Shown here piece by piece: positions 1-11,181 of a stretch of 64,000 nucleotides of DNA. This stretch comes from Tetranychus cinnabarinus (lineage: Eukaryota > Arthropoda > Arachnida > Trombidiformes > Tetranychidae), in assembly GCA_022266195.1 (NCBI GenBank), contig WHVY01000005.1, forward strand, positions 744,001-808,000, in the 5' to 3' direction. The notes under the pieces are model-generated. The model saw only the letters and a program-made list of their open reading frames with translations, ran no database searches and was not told where the DNA came from. A program made the position numbers and the translations under genes. Numbering within the stretch: the stretch's first letter is position 1; every line of letters starts with the position of its first letter.

Positions 1-1885
1 TCCAAAATTTGATAGAAAGTTTGTTCTAAATGTTGTGTAATTTCAAAAGCTATGGGCATCATTTGTTCTGGATACAAGCAAACCAATTTCTGCATAGCTG
101 AAGTTAAATCTTCGTTCCCAGTTTCTCGAAGGAGGTTTAGTATCTCAAATGAAATAGGAGTTATATTGGGCTCCATTAGTTTCTGAGCTTTGTCTTGGGA
201 TGTCAAGATACCTTGGATACATATTGCCGCTTGGACTTTAACAGGTAATTCTTTATCGTGCATTAGACACATTTCAACACTACGGACAACGCTTGCTAAA
301 TTAGAATCTCTTTGGAATCTAGTTCCTGAGAAATAATTTAGGACCCAGCAAGCTCGAGCTCGGAGATAACCGTGTTGATTTGAAAAATAGGGAAATACGT
401 AAGTGACCAAAAGCTCTTCAATTTGATCTTTGTACATCTCTTTTTTTAATAAAATATCCGCTACCGACCCAACTATGTGAAGAGCTCCGTCAATCATGCG
501 AGCATCTGAATTCGAGTCGTTTAAAATTTGGAAAACAAAGGCCAAAATTTTTTGTAGCATTTCTTTTCTTTTAAGAGAGAACATGTGAAGCAAATTTTGT
601 GCTGCAGTAACAGGTGAAACGTAATCTTCGAAAACATCAAATTTCATTCTGATGTATTCATGAGGATCAGTTGTCCATAATTCATCATCTTCGTCGGTGT
701 AACACATCAACGGGAACAAAATATTCTGAACTATAAGCATGGTATGCGGTTTAATCAGTTTCCATGTGACGGCGTGGTTAACAGCTGTACTTAGGTAAAC
801 CAAGGTCAACTGAAGAACTCTAGAGTCAACGTAATGCTTGTTACCCTGCTGTTCTAATATTTTCAACAGAAGCCCGATAACACACCCGGAAAATGTTTTG
901 ATATAAAAATTAGCAAATCCATTGTATTCTTTCGACACTGCTCCAGGTGAACCATATCTTTCGAAAACTCTTGACAGTATATGTAGTACCCATTTTTTAC
1001 ACTTCCACCAGTTTGATTCTTCTCTTTCTTGTTCGAAATTACGAAACTTGGGTCTCTCGAGAATAACTCGAAATAACTCCATCCATTGGGCAAATATTTC
1101 ATTACTAATCAATTTTAAAGGGAATGAATACTGAGTAAAGGCGTGAAATATTTTCAACACCTGTTTCTGAAGGCAAATAGATAGGTCCGAATGATCACCT
1201 AAAAGTTGTCCGCAACGTTGATAAATTAGAGGCAAAAGGAGGTTCATTGCTTCATCTAATGGTGCTCGATCATCGCCAGTTTTGTATTCATAAATTTTAA
1301 CCAATTGATATAAAGCTAACAATGCACCCATCCAGCACTTGGTGTCTGGATGCCGAAGGTAGATACAAATCTTATCAACAAGCCCGAGCCATCTTCCAGG
1401 GAAATCTGCTTTGATAATGTGACTAACACAAACAGCGAGATGAACACTGATAAGTTCAGGAGCCATAACAATAGCGTCAATTATTGAGTCACGGATGATT
1501 TGTCTGTCAGCTTCGTGGATATTAAAATCATTGTCCAGACCAGGTCCATTAGATTTGTCACTCCAATAAGCAATAACATTATTTTTCAAATAGATAACGG
1601 CAGCTTGCCGAATAGACATTTCAACTCCATCAGCCATCACCAGACGCAAGATCGAAGGTGTAAAGCCAATTATTTTGTAAATCTAAACCATTTATGAATA
1701 ATGAAAAGAAAAAGATGGACAAGGTCACAATCATGTTTTTTTAAATAAAGAGAGGATAAAAGCGAAAATATTATGGAAAAAAATTCAAAGTATTTTACCA
1801 TTTCCAATTGCTTTTCTGCACTTTCCCTTTCATTGGGATCAATAGTCCCCCTGAAAATGTCGGCAAGTTTATTTAAATCTGACAT
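1..1885 (-). CDS. IPO7: Importin-7/8-like nuclear import receptor (N-terminal part, runs off window edge)
   Basis: Karyopherin-beta family import receptor (importin-7; moleskin in flies) that binds Ran-GTP and carries ribosomal proteins, histones and signalling proteins through the nuclear pore. Exon 1 is 1799-1885 (29 codons, from MSDLNKLADIF) and exon 2 is 1-1682, phase 0, separated by a 116-bp GT-AG intron. About 589 residues are visible of an expected ~1040; the C-terminus lies beyond the left edge. Recognisable blocks include IRQAAVIYLKN (importin-beta N-terminal domain), WWKCKKWVLHIL, FERYGSPGAVSKEYN, FPLMCYTDEDDELW, EYIRMKFDVFEDY and YLRARACWVLNYF, all typical of importin-7/8. The start is the first ATG, just upstream of the importin N-terminal repeat, and the same ATG context is kept in the duplicate at 4950. 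IPO7 and IPO8 cannot be told apart here; arthropods normally have one such gene. Confidence 0.95.
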
Positions 1886-2740
1886 TGTTAATAATCAATT
1901 TACCAACTTAAGGATGCCAATCACTGTAAAAAAATACAAAAAAAGAGAGAAATGGGATATGGAAAATCGAAGGAAAATACACAAAAACACGAAATAAATT
2001 AGCCAAAAAAACGAGTTACCAATGTTGCCAATAAAATGTTACACACACACTTTTCTTCTGTGTGAAAAAACCAATGTAAGCGGTGTCTCCATCTTGCTAT
2101 CTAGCAACTAAATGACTAGACATGGAGGGAAAGTTGTTTTATTTATCTTCATGCAATTGGATTATTATTTGGTTATTTGGTTTTGATTGTGTTTATAACC
2201 TTTAATTTATAAGCTAATAAGCTAATAGCCAAGCTACTTATATTATCCTTGGTTAAAGCCTGTATTTCAACAAAGCTCAGATTGATTTTAAAATGTCCTT
2301 AACAATAGATTTCACGGCTGATTCGTCTGATAGTGTAAAAATGTGATGGCAATTTTTTCAATATCAATCCAAATGCATCTGCATATTTACAAACTGATAA
2401 TCTTCAATTGATTGAGTTTTCTATCATTTATCAGAAAATCATTTATCTTTTATTCCAACAAGAGTTAAGAAACTAGAAACAAATCTTCAACTTGAGATTT
2501 CCAGAAATTGGTTTGCTTGTATCAGAACAACTAATGTCCATGGCTTTTGAATGGCATAACATTTAGAACAATTTTTTTATAGGATTTTCATCTAACTTTG
2601 TATTCGAGAGCTGACGAAGACAATGAAGAAAAAGCAATAATTTCAAAGCATCGTTAGCTGATAATAATGGTCTCTGATAACAGCAACAAGTGCAAAATTT
2701 ACGAATTATTTTTTGTTAACAAATACCTAGTACCCACATC
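1575..2740. repeat. Segmental duplication, copy A (importin-7 5' end and promoter)
   Basis: This stretch and 4655-5333 are diverged copies of one segment: upstream sequence, exon 1, intron 1 and the first ~35 codons of exon 2 of importin-7. The homology is clear in non-coding DNA, for example around the start codon, in the block with CCATCTTGCTATCTAGCAAC, and again near 2660-2735. Copy A has about 55 bp more than copy B between two ACCAATG direct repeats near 2018-2080, and about 445 bp more around 2215-2660. The tRNA-Met gene begins just beyond the end of the homology. The 1886-2749 gap holds no gene that I can see: it is the importin promoter and 5' UTR plus AT-rich spacer with a short AC run near 2041. 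Confidence 0.85.
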
Positions 2741-2749
2741 TATCAGCTC

Positions 2750-2822
2750 GCCTGGATAGCGCAGTCGGTAGCGCGTCAGTCTCATAATCTGAAGGTCGTG
2801 AGTTCGAGCCTCACTTCGGGCA
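2750..2822 (+). tRNA. tRNA-Met (CAT), elongator type
   Basis: A 73-base cloverleaf. The acceptor arm GCCTGGA pairs with TTCGGGC (two G-U pairs), the D arm is AGCGCAGTCGGTAGCGC, the anticodon stem TCAGT/TCTGA encloses the loop CTCATAA (anticodon CAT), and the T arm is GTGAG-TTCGAGC-CTCAC. The D arm, anticodon arm and T arm match eukaryotic elongator tRNA-Met; the discriminator base is A. No intron. A TTTTT run at 2826-2830 is the Pol III terminator. It lies between importin-7 and the importin/Nup85 chimera, at the edge of the segmental duplication. Confidence 0.96.
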
Positions 2823-2966
2823 TACTTTTTGAATAATTTTATAAAATTGTTTAATTTCATGGGAAATAATTTTAATGAATAACTGGATAACATGAAAACA
2901 GCGATGATTGTTTTATTAAATGAAAATAATGAGGCTTTCTGTTAAGATGATTTTGTACAGTCTTTA

Positions 2967-4950
2967 TTAGGCAAAGATCATAGCTCGAGCCATATTTCGG
3001 GCAATAGCGAGACGAAGGTAGTTTTCTTTATTTTTAACATCTTCGTCTTTTGTTTGCTCATTCATCATGTTTGCGAAATTTTCTAAGGCCACCAGAACTT
3101 GGTATGTTTGCTCAAAATTAAGAATAAGCATTTCAGCTTCTAGTAGTGAAACAGCATCCATTAATAAAGTGAAGATGAAAAAATTTGGAGCAATTTTGGA
3201 TGAAATTAAATTTTCCAATTGAACACCGGCTTCGAGAAGAGATCCACGTTTCTTGCATTCAAGAAATTCATTATATTTCGCAAGAAAAGTTAGTTTATCA
3301 CATGTTAACATGAGTGGTCCAAGAGAATCGAGAGCTTTTTGATCGGGGAACTTCTTTTTTTCGACAAAATGTTTTAAATAAATGTCAGCTATGTGAGAAG
3401 CAAGCACTGGACTTTTACTTCGAGCAGCCATTAGTAAGGCTTGGCCTAAATTATTTTCGGTGAGAGCTTTTCTTGCTATAACTATATAAACGACACGAAT
3501 GACATCATCCAAGTTATGTTTTTCACAAATTTGAATAATTTTTGATCTGGTTTCTTCTGTATCTAAAGGTTTACTTTCTAAATGCAGCCTTAGTGATTCC
3601 AACCCGAATTCAGAGCATGAAGCATAATAATTAACTGCATTTGACCAAAGTTCATCATCGCCCATCAATACATCAGCATAGTCAAGAATAAAAAACTCTC
3701 TTAATTTTCTTGGCTCTTCTATTCCTTCTAAAATTCCTCCGTGGTAAAGAAGATCAATGAAATGTGTACAAAACCACCAACCATCTTTAAACGCTGAGCA
3801 AGATTCTTGCACAACAGCCATCAGATCGTAAGCAAATGCTTTGAGAATTGCCCGATCATATGGTTTCGCTTGTTCCTCTGATCGGATGTCCAAATATGTT
3901 GTTAAACTTTGGAATGCTAGAGATGGAATATCTATTTCTGCCACTAATGGATCGGCAAAGTGCAGAAAAGCTACAATGAGATGATACCATGACTCAAAAA
4001 GATGTTTATTTGATGAAAAAGTTCCAAAATCTCCACACAGCAAACCTAATATAGTTCTTTCTTCTGGTGATGTAAAAACACTCTTTCTAAAATGAGTTTT
4101 AACCTGCATATTCCAAGCTTGCCATTTAGCAAAAAACTCGTATTTCATACAGTTTCGAGTGAATTGTGGCATCTTTTCCATGAGGATATGGATAAAACTC
4201 AAATTTTCATTAGTTTCACAGTCTGGATGAAGTTTAAGTAATTTTGAAGCCATTTTTATTTCTCCTCTGACAACAAACTTGAGTATAATAGTCCAATAGC
4301 TGGGATGCTCGTGCACTTCGTTGTTTTTTAACATGGCATCAGCTTCTAAGTTTGTATTAGGATAATGATACCTGATCCAAATTAACAGCTGTTCAACGAG
4401 GTTACCGGCAGGTAAAACATCAATATAAAGGATCTCGACTAGGTTCCACAAAATATTGATTTGATGAAGCATATTCTTGGTTTCCATACAGTCGGTTGTG
4501 TTCATGTTAGATTCAATAACCGCTCGATAGCAGCGGCTATTTTTTAAAACAATATCTCTAGTTAAAGGTTCATTTCCAGCCATACAGCATTCATCCAGTA
4601 TCAAACTTTGGATGTTTGCAAAAAGGCTGCTGGCTTCTTTCACCAAATTTCTTAAATTTTTTTTCAAACTTATAACGGCAGCTTGCCGAATAGGCATAAC
4701 ACAGCCGTCAGCCATAACCAATGGCAAGATTGAAGGAGTGTAGTCATTTCCGTTGTAAATCTAAAGATGGACAGCAATTTATAGAAATAGATGGGCAAGA
4801 TTTTAATCATATTATATAAAAAGAGGATAAAACAACAATAATACAACCAATATAACTACTTACCATTTCCATTTGCTTTTCTACATCTTCTCTTCCATTG
4901 GGATCAATGCTTCTTCTGGAAATGTCAGCAAACTTGTTTGAATCTGACAT
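2967..4950 (-). CDS. NUP85: Chimeric gene: importin-7 N-terminal leader fused in frame to nucleoporin Nup85
   Basis: Exon 1 (4864-4950, 29 codons) and the start of exon 2 (4760 down to about 4660, ~35 codons) are a diverged copy of the importin-7 N-terminus; the 103-bp intron is in the same place and phase. From about 4655 exon 2 continues without a stop or intron into Nup85, the Y-complex scaffold nucleoporin: LVEILYIDVLPAGNLVEQLL, ILKFVVRGEIKMA, WWFCTHFIDLL, REFFILDYADVLMG, CEKHNLDDVIRVVYIVIARK, LGPLMLTCDKLTFLAKY and LRLAIARNMARAMI all match the family helical-domain pattern. Predicted length is 626 residues (human Nup85 is 656): about 64 from importin and 562 from Nup85, beginning near human residue ~90. 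The N-terminal Nup85 segment is absent. An AATAAA (2963-2968) overlaps the stop codon. The intact frame suggests a functional protein. Whether another Nup85 exists elsewhere cannot be seen here. Confidence 0.88.
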
Positions 4951-5333
4951 TGTTAATAATCAATTTATCAACTTGAGAATGACAATAACCGTTAAAAAAC
5001 AAAAAAAATAGAGAAATAGGAAATGAAAAATCGAAGGAAAATAAGCAAAAATACACAAAAATACACCAAATAAATTAGCCAAAACAACGAGTTACCAATG
5101 AGCGGTGTCTCCATCTTGCTATCTAGCAACAAAATGACTAGACATGGAGGGAAAGTTGTTTTATTTATTATATTTTCATGCAATTGGATTATTATGTGGT
5201 TATTTGGTTTTGATTGTGTTTATAATATAATCAAAACTGGCCATAATTGTCTCTGGTAACAGCAACAAAAAGCGCAAAATTTGTTCGAATTTTTGTTCAC
5301 AAAAACTTAACCAAGTTAGTACCAATGAACATT
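4655..5333. repeat. Segmental duplication, copy B (5' end and promoter of the importin/Nup85 chimera)
   Basis: This copy pairs with 1575-2740. Homology starts inside exon 2 at the junction with Nup85 (about 4655-4662), runs through intron 1, exon 1 and the upstream region to about 5225, then resumes at 5242-5320. The upstream DNA appears at least as similar to copy A as exon 1 is. The chimera therefore probably uses an importin-7-type promoter. The rest of 4951-5334 holds no other gene. Confidence 0.85.
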
Positions 5334-5334
5334 A

Positions 5335-5810
5335 GGGACTTTGAGGGTCTGTAGGTGTACAAAAAACTGAGTCCAATAGTGCTAATAAAAATTTCTCTGA
5401 TCGACAGTTTTCGACAAAAACGAGGCCAGAGTTGAAACTTCGATAACCTTTTTTACAGTTGTCTGACTAGATTTTTTATCAAAATAGTTTTCTTAATTTA
5501 ACTTTTGATAGTGAAACAGAAAATGTACTTATTTCGTGAAATAAAATTTTTGTTTTCTGTACAACTTCAATTTTAGTTAAATCAGGCGCATTCTGTGACC
5601 TTAAAGGCTAGAGATCTGAAACTTATTTTTCGTCGATAAAAATTTTTGGTGCATATGGTTGATCGAACACTTTTTTCAATTTATCGACCTTTCTCTTGCT
5701 TTTGACCATTGGCCTGAAAATTTTAATCTCAATTTTTCTAGAATAATAGCGCTTACCATCATCATTCTTTGTCCAGTGAATTTTTCTTCTCGCGACTAAG
5801 TGCAACAAGC
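5335..5810 (+). repeat. Dispersed repeat family, copy 1
   Basis: An AT-rich, non-coding segment sharing an ordered series of phrases with copies near 19.6-22.2 kb: a 5' block with CTGAGTCCA and AGTGCTA, then TTTTCGA(G/C)AAAA, CTTCGAT, a middle block with CACTTATTTTGACAAG-like sequence, TTTAGTTAAAT, GAAACTTATT, and a 3' block with TTTTGACCATTGGCCTGAAAA and CATCATCATTCTTTG. Divergence is high, so this is an old mobile-element relic or a non-autonomous family. No coding capacity or terminal repeats were recognised in this copy. Confidence 0.6.
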
Positions 5811-7149
5811 AGAGTTACATGAAACATAAAATGCCTCGGATGCAAAAAATAACGCACCATCTCGCGTCTGATGAAAATACTTAATTTCTGGACGAATTTG
5901 TATTACGTGCTTCTTGACCAATAGCAATGTTTTCGCTTACAGTCAAACCATTGCTAGCTATCCTCATGTTATCTATATCAATGACTCTTTATTCACGAAA
6001 GTTAATTACAGTATTACAATCGTAATATCACGAATTTTTGCGTTTAATTATCATTCTTGATAACTTGATGATTTTTTAGTCATCTTTTTCCAACATACAT
6101 GTAAACATATCATTGTGTCATCTATCTATACCATATATAAAGTCAAAACATGAAATTTTTGTGTAAAGATTGTGGCCAAACTAAAAGGATTCTAAAGAAA
6201 ATTTTTTCACAGCCTGAAAGCCATAATTAAACTACGTCCACGAAAAATAGTCTGAACTCCATCGGAATTCAGGTACCTGAGAAATTAGCGTTCAAACAGG
6301 GTAGGGGAAAAAATACAGAATCCCTATCTTTTACCATTGACTTTGGGGGAAAAATGTTTTGGTTGTTCAGGTTGATTGTTGGTTTATTGTTTTAGAAGGA
6401 TATGTAAAACCATTTTTCGAGCAAAGAGTTAGGTAAAAAATATGTTACCTCAACTGTTGAACCAAATTTTATTTTATTTTTTCTCATTGACAATAGATTT
6501 TCATCAATAATTTGAGTCTTTAAATGTGGATTAAATTTTTTTGTATTCAGTGAAAAGAAATTTACGATCAGTCATGATCGGGGCTCAGCTTGTTTTAATA
6601 AATGATGATTTACCTAGCCAATGGTTAACCTTTTTCTTTTTTCTTACACTTAGAATCTTGCATCGATCATAAAGAGGACATGTTTTTCATGCGAATTGGA
6701 ATAGATTTCATTTTGTTGATAGTTGTTCGGTTTGACAAACACTACTTTGTAATAAAACATTATCTCAATAGTCCTTCAAATACTGACGATTGTTGATTTT
6801 TCACAGCACGTTCGCAAGATGAGCTGTAATTTGCTAGTTTAACTGGTTTTAGTTCAACTGGGTTAAAAGTATTTTGTGAGCTGAAATTGCAAACAATTTA
6901 GTTTGTAAGATGAATGCAGGCTGAACCAAAAGTGATAGTCTTTATAAACTTTAGTTTTGTCTAAAATATGGTTTCGTTCACAGTCAAAAGCGCGTTTCAC
7001 CAATGATGGAAATCGATTGATTGAATCAAAGGGAAAATTTAATTTTACTATAGTTTTTCAATGAATCCGAATGAATTTAAAATTTTTTGCCCCTACTTTT
7101 AGGGCACCCTTTACAACACACTGTGTTAAGCTAAACAAAAGTTTACTGT
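5811..7149. other. Gene-free stretch
   Basis: AT-rich spacer between the dispersed repeat copy and the 396-bp tandem array. I see no open frame with family features, no RNA gene and no clear promoter. Short frames here are broken by frequent stops in all six frames. Confidence 0.5.
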
Positions 7150-8001
7150 CATCTAAATCGTAAAAGGCAAATTTATATCGACAAGACTAGATCAAACAAC
7201 AATAAAATATCATGTTTTCATCATTACGCACCAAATAAGATAAGTTTTTGATTCAATCTAATATACAAATCATTTTATCTCAGACCAATTGAGCTTAAAA
7301 AACCATGAAAACATTTTTTGAATAGAGTCATTACTAAATTATTACAGATTCTGTATTACCTTTTGAAAAAAGTTCATGAGCATAAATTTTGAAAGACTAC
7401 GAAAAACATGAAAGAAAAAGTTCATCTTGTCCCCCAGGTTATATGAAAAGACTGAATGAAAACACTTATTTTCAGCTTTTGAATGATGTTTAAAATGTTT
7501 AGTAATTGCTATCGCTCAACAGTCGAATTTCATCTGAAAAGCTTTCATCTGAATCGTAAAAGGCAAATTTATATCGACAAGACTAGATCAAACAACAATG
7601 AAATATCATGTTTTCATCATTACGCACCAAATAAGATAAGTTTTTGATTCAATCTAATATACAAATCATTTTATCTCAGACCAATTGAGCTTAAAAAACC
7701 ATGAAAACATTTTTTGAATAGAGTCATTACTAAATTATTACAGATTCTGTATTACCTTTTGAAAAAAGTTCATGAGCGTAAATTTTGAAAGACTACGAAA
7801 AACATGAAAGAAAAAGTTCATCTTGTCCCCCAGGTTATATGAAAAGACTGAATGAAAACACTTATTTTCAGCTTTTGAATGATGTTTAAAATGTTTAGTA
7901 ATTGCTATCGCTCAACAGTCGAATTTCATCTGAAAAGCTTTCATCTAAATCGTAAAAGGCAAATTTATATCGACAAGACTAGATCAAACAACAATGAAAA
8001 T
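7150..8001. repeat. 396-bp tandem repeat, 2.15 copies
   Basis: Units start at 7150, 7546 and 7942, each beginning CATCT(A/G)AATCGTAAAAGGC. The first two units are full length and nearly identical, differing at only a few positions (for example AATAAAATATC against AATGAAATATC, and GAGCATAAAT against GAGCGTAAAT). The third stops after about 60 bases. Such high identity means a recent duplication. No coding frame spans the unit. Confidence 0.92.
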
Positions 8002-10642
8002 TATGAAACCATTTTAACGTTAATTCATAGGTTGAGTAAAGTGTGAATTAAATTGGTCCAATTAATCGTTGAAATGATGAATTTTATCCAAATCGAGCAT
8101 AAAATAATGAGAGTCATAACGGCCATTTAAACTATTATTGTTATAAGCTTAGCTTAGCTTAGCTAAAATAATTGTTTATTTGAAATTCATCTCGAGTGAT
8201 TCAAGAAGTGATAAATATTTCTTGGTAATTCCTACGGCTAAGATGAATGTGGTTTCATCGGCTTTGCATTTTTTGTTAAAACAAAAGTGATTCTTTCAAC
8301 TGATCCAATCATAAGAACGTGAAAGACAAATCCTCCAACAATCGCTAAAATAATGCAAGAAAATAAACGTTCACAATTAGTTGACGAAGAATAACAATGT
8401 ACTATCATTTGCAAATTGATAAAGTCAACTGTCCGAGTAAAATCAAATTTCAGTACTATTTTTGGACCAAAATTGGTTTTCAGGACAATTGGATAGTAAA
8501 ATTCAAGAAAAAATTCGATCCTCTTCAGTTAGCTTTCGTTAAGTGATTTAAAAAGCTGTAATGTAGGCAAGCGATGAAGTTGGCGACCATTGATTAATCA
8601 ATTGTTCACTAATTTACCAAAATTAATCATTGAAATTTTTACATTTTTCAGTAGCCTTTAGAAGTATTACGATAAAAAATTTTGATACACAGCCTGGAAG
8701 TGCACTTGAATCCGGTTTGATTGCTTGATTGTTTGATTGTTGGCTTTAAGCTTTTCAGTATGACTTTATAATGAGAAACTCCAAGACATTCAAGAAAAAA
8801 TTCTATCGATTTCATCTTTGTAGTTTGTATTTGTAGTTGGTTCAAATAGGCTAGGGATACCGACTACCAGTTTATCGATCTACCCTTAGATCGTGTTCTG
8901 AAAAAATCGTTTTTAAATTTAAAATTGCCCTCATTTTGCGTCAATCGCTGCTTCAAAGTCAAAGGATGAGCGCTTTTAAAAATGAAAGGACCGGAAGGAA
9001 AGAATGATGAGAATGGCCGGCATTGTGATTCATCCCAAAAGTGTATGCCTCAAACTCCCAATACAGCTCCAGAAAAGCCACATCCAAAGACCAAAAGCCA
9101 AGTCAAGAATTGAATCTTATTATAATATTCAATCTTTTCAATCAATGAATAGTCTGAAATACTTTTGCATAATTTGCTTATTTCACTGTCAACCTTTCTC
9201 TGAACATTAATAAAGAATTGATTTTTTCAATTATAAAGATTCAGTTTTACTCCTAACCAACCTATTCATAAGTCAATTAGTATTAGCTGATAATAATACC
9301 AGATATCATTATAATTATTGTGTTTACATGCTCGAAGCAAAATGTTTTATTAAAAAATTCAATTTGATTTATCAACATAATAATAAAAATATTTACTAAA
9401 CTTATTATGTCTTTGAAAAGATGATGATTTCAGCGTGAAATGTTTAAAACAGAAGTAAATATTAATATCTAAATTTGAATAAATCTCATGATATTCATAA
9501 CAACAAATTAGCAAATAAAATTCTGAAGAAATGAATGAAAGTAAATATTGAAACAGAGTAATAACAAAAGTCCAACTCAATAATCATTGAGTCGGACTTT
9601 ATAACTCCCAAGCTAAGGAAAAACAAAATGTCTCAAAATTTCCATTCAATATTACAATTTTTCATGAAACACAATTTTACTTCCGAGAATTCATTTTTCT
9701 ATTTAATCAGAATATTAATCACAATCGACCATTAGACTTGATGTGAGTTTCAAGTCGAGAGGTGAACTGCTGGATACTTCAAGAATGACTTTTAAGTCCT
9801 ACAGAAAATAGCAAATTGACTAATCAACTTTCATAATCTTGAAACTTGTTCTTTAATCATGATGAATCTGAAATATGGATGAATTAACATTGAAACAAAT
9901 GAGTTATCTCGAAGGATCTACAAAAAATAACATGAACGGTATCCAACGAATGTTACAAAATTTGAAGCTTAAATTGTTATTGAAAGTGTCAACAGGAATC
10001 AGTGCAAATGAACAATTGAAACATTTGATTTGACAATTGAAAACATAAATCTGATTATTTCTGAACAAAACCTTTAATCTCAAGAAAATAAACTCAATTT
10101 TAAATGTTACTAAACCATAAAAAAGTTACTTACAACATGACAACTGTAATGATGAAATGTTATGATAAAATAGACGAGAAAAAGTTATGAAATTATTTAT
10201 ATAATGATTAAAGTTTTACAATAATAATCTGAGTAAATCTCAAAATAGTCTCGAGTAAAATTAAAATATTGATAAATGATTAAGTGAAAAAATAGGTTAA
10301 AATGAAGAAAACAATAAACTCGGGGAAAAGCGAGCAACTTGAAACAACGAAATTAATTGAAATTCAATGTTTTTCTTTCTTCCCATTTCAATCCTTTTGT
10401 TGACTAATGATAAAATTTTACCTGACAATGAATCAATTTAATCATGATTGCAAGTGAAAAACATGTTTACATGCTCATGAGCAACCATTGGACAAACAAA
10501 ACTGAGATTCAATTTTGTATATTTTGTTTTGTTTTTTACATCTTTCGTTACAGAGCTTCAGAGTCGATTCTCAATTGTGCATTTCACCTGAATTGAGTTT
10601 ACTAAATCAGATTCAGAAGTGAGTAAGTGAGAGATAAAAACC
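8002..10642. other. Mostly gene-free stretch with one weak short-ORF candidate
   Basis: AT-rich spacer. It contains a short run of AGCTT units near 8149-8164 and a 43-codon frame at 8982-9113 described separately. Nothing else coding was recognised. The last part (about 10500-10642) is the upstream region of the secreted-protein gene at 11.2 kb. Confidence 0.5.
8982..9113 (+). CDS. Possible short coding frame or terminal exon (unrecognised)
   Basis: A 43-residue frame starting MKGPEGKNDENGRHC and ending KPHPKTKSQVKN, followed about 100 bp downstream by AATAAA (9209-9214). The composition is hydrophilic and protein-like, with Cys, Pro and Lys, and has none of the Phe/Ile/Leu bias of random AT-rich frames. 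There is no signal peptide, no family match that I know, and no convincing upstream exon. It could be the last exon of a small gene or chance; I lean towards chance. Confidence 0.2.
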   Translation: MKGPEGKNDENGRHCDSSQKCMPQTPNTAPEKPHPKTKSQVKN

Positions 10643-10650
10643 TATAAAAA
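10643..10650 (+). promoter_or_regulatory. TATA box of the secreted Ser-rich protein gene
   Basis: TATAAAAA followed by GG, about 30 bp upstream of TCCTGTAACTTGG, a possible start site near 10673. Downstream a 5' UTR intron fits GT-AG rules (donor AAG|GTGAGT at 11052, acceptor TTTTTACAG ending at 11149), placing the leader exon at about 10673-11051. Confidence 0.5.
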
Positions 10651-11181
10651 GGTAAAGAATCCTGTAACTTGGAATGAAATGGAACTTTGAAGGCAGTTAA
10701 TAAGAGTTAAGAGTAGAGTGTTGATCAGAGTAAATTAACAGATTGTTCATTTTTTCGTCACCTTGAAATTTCCAACATTCATCTTGTCCAAAATGATTAC
10801 AATTTGAGTGAAATATTTGAAATTTGCTTCTCTTCTTTCAACAAGTTTTTTCGCCTTTTTTTACACCTTCTTTCAACGGATTTATTCAGCGACAAGGATT
10901 TATCAATCTTTTGTATTTGACTGAACAATGGCTGAATATAGACAGTTATACAGAATGAAATCAGTCAAATGTTGATGATTAAAGTGAAAATCAAAAGTTT
11001 ACTTTGATTAATCAATTGTGAAACTGTCAACATTGACATTGTTGAAACAAGGTGAGTATTCACTTACGATTCAAGTCAACCTGAAGTGATTATATTGAAA
11101 TTGAAATGAAGATTCAATTGAACAATTTTTTTTTCATCTCTTTTTACAGTTGAAAGTGAGAATAACAAATTAAGCAAAAAA

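Noticed and set aside
2699..2893. 64-codon minus-strand frame over the tRNA
   Set aside because: It is the antisense of tRNA-Met; spurious.
7150..8001. CRISPR-like array
   Set aside because: The units are 396 bp, directly adjacent and without spacers, in a eukaryotic genome; a plain tandem duplication.
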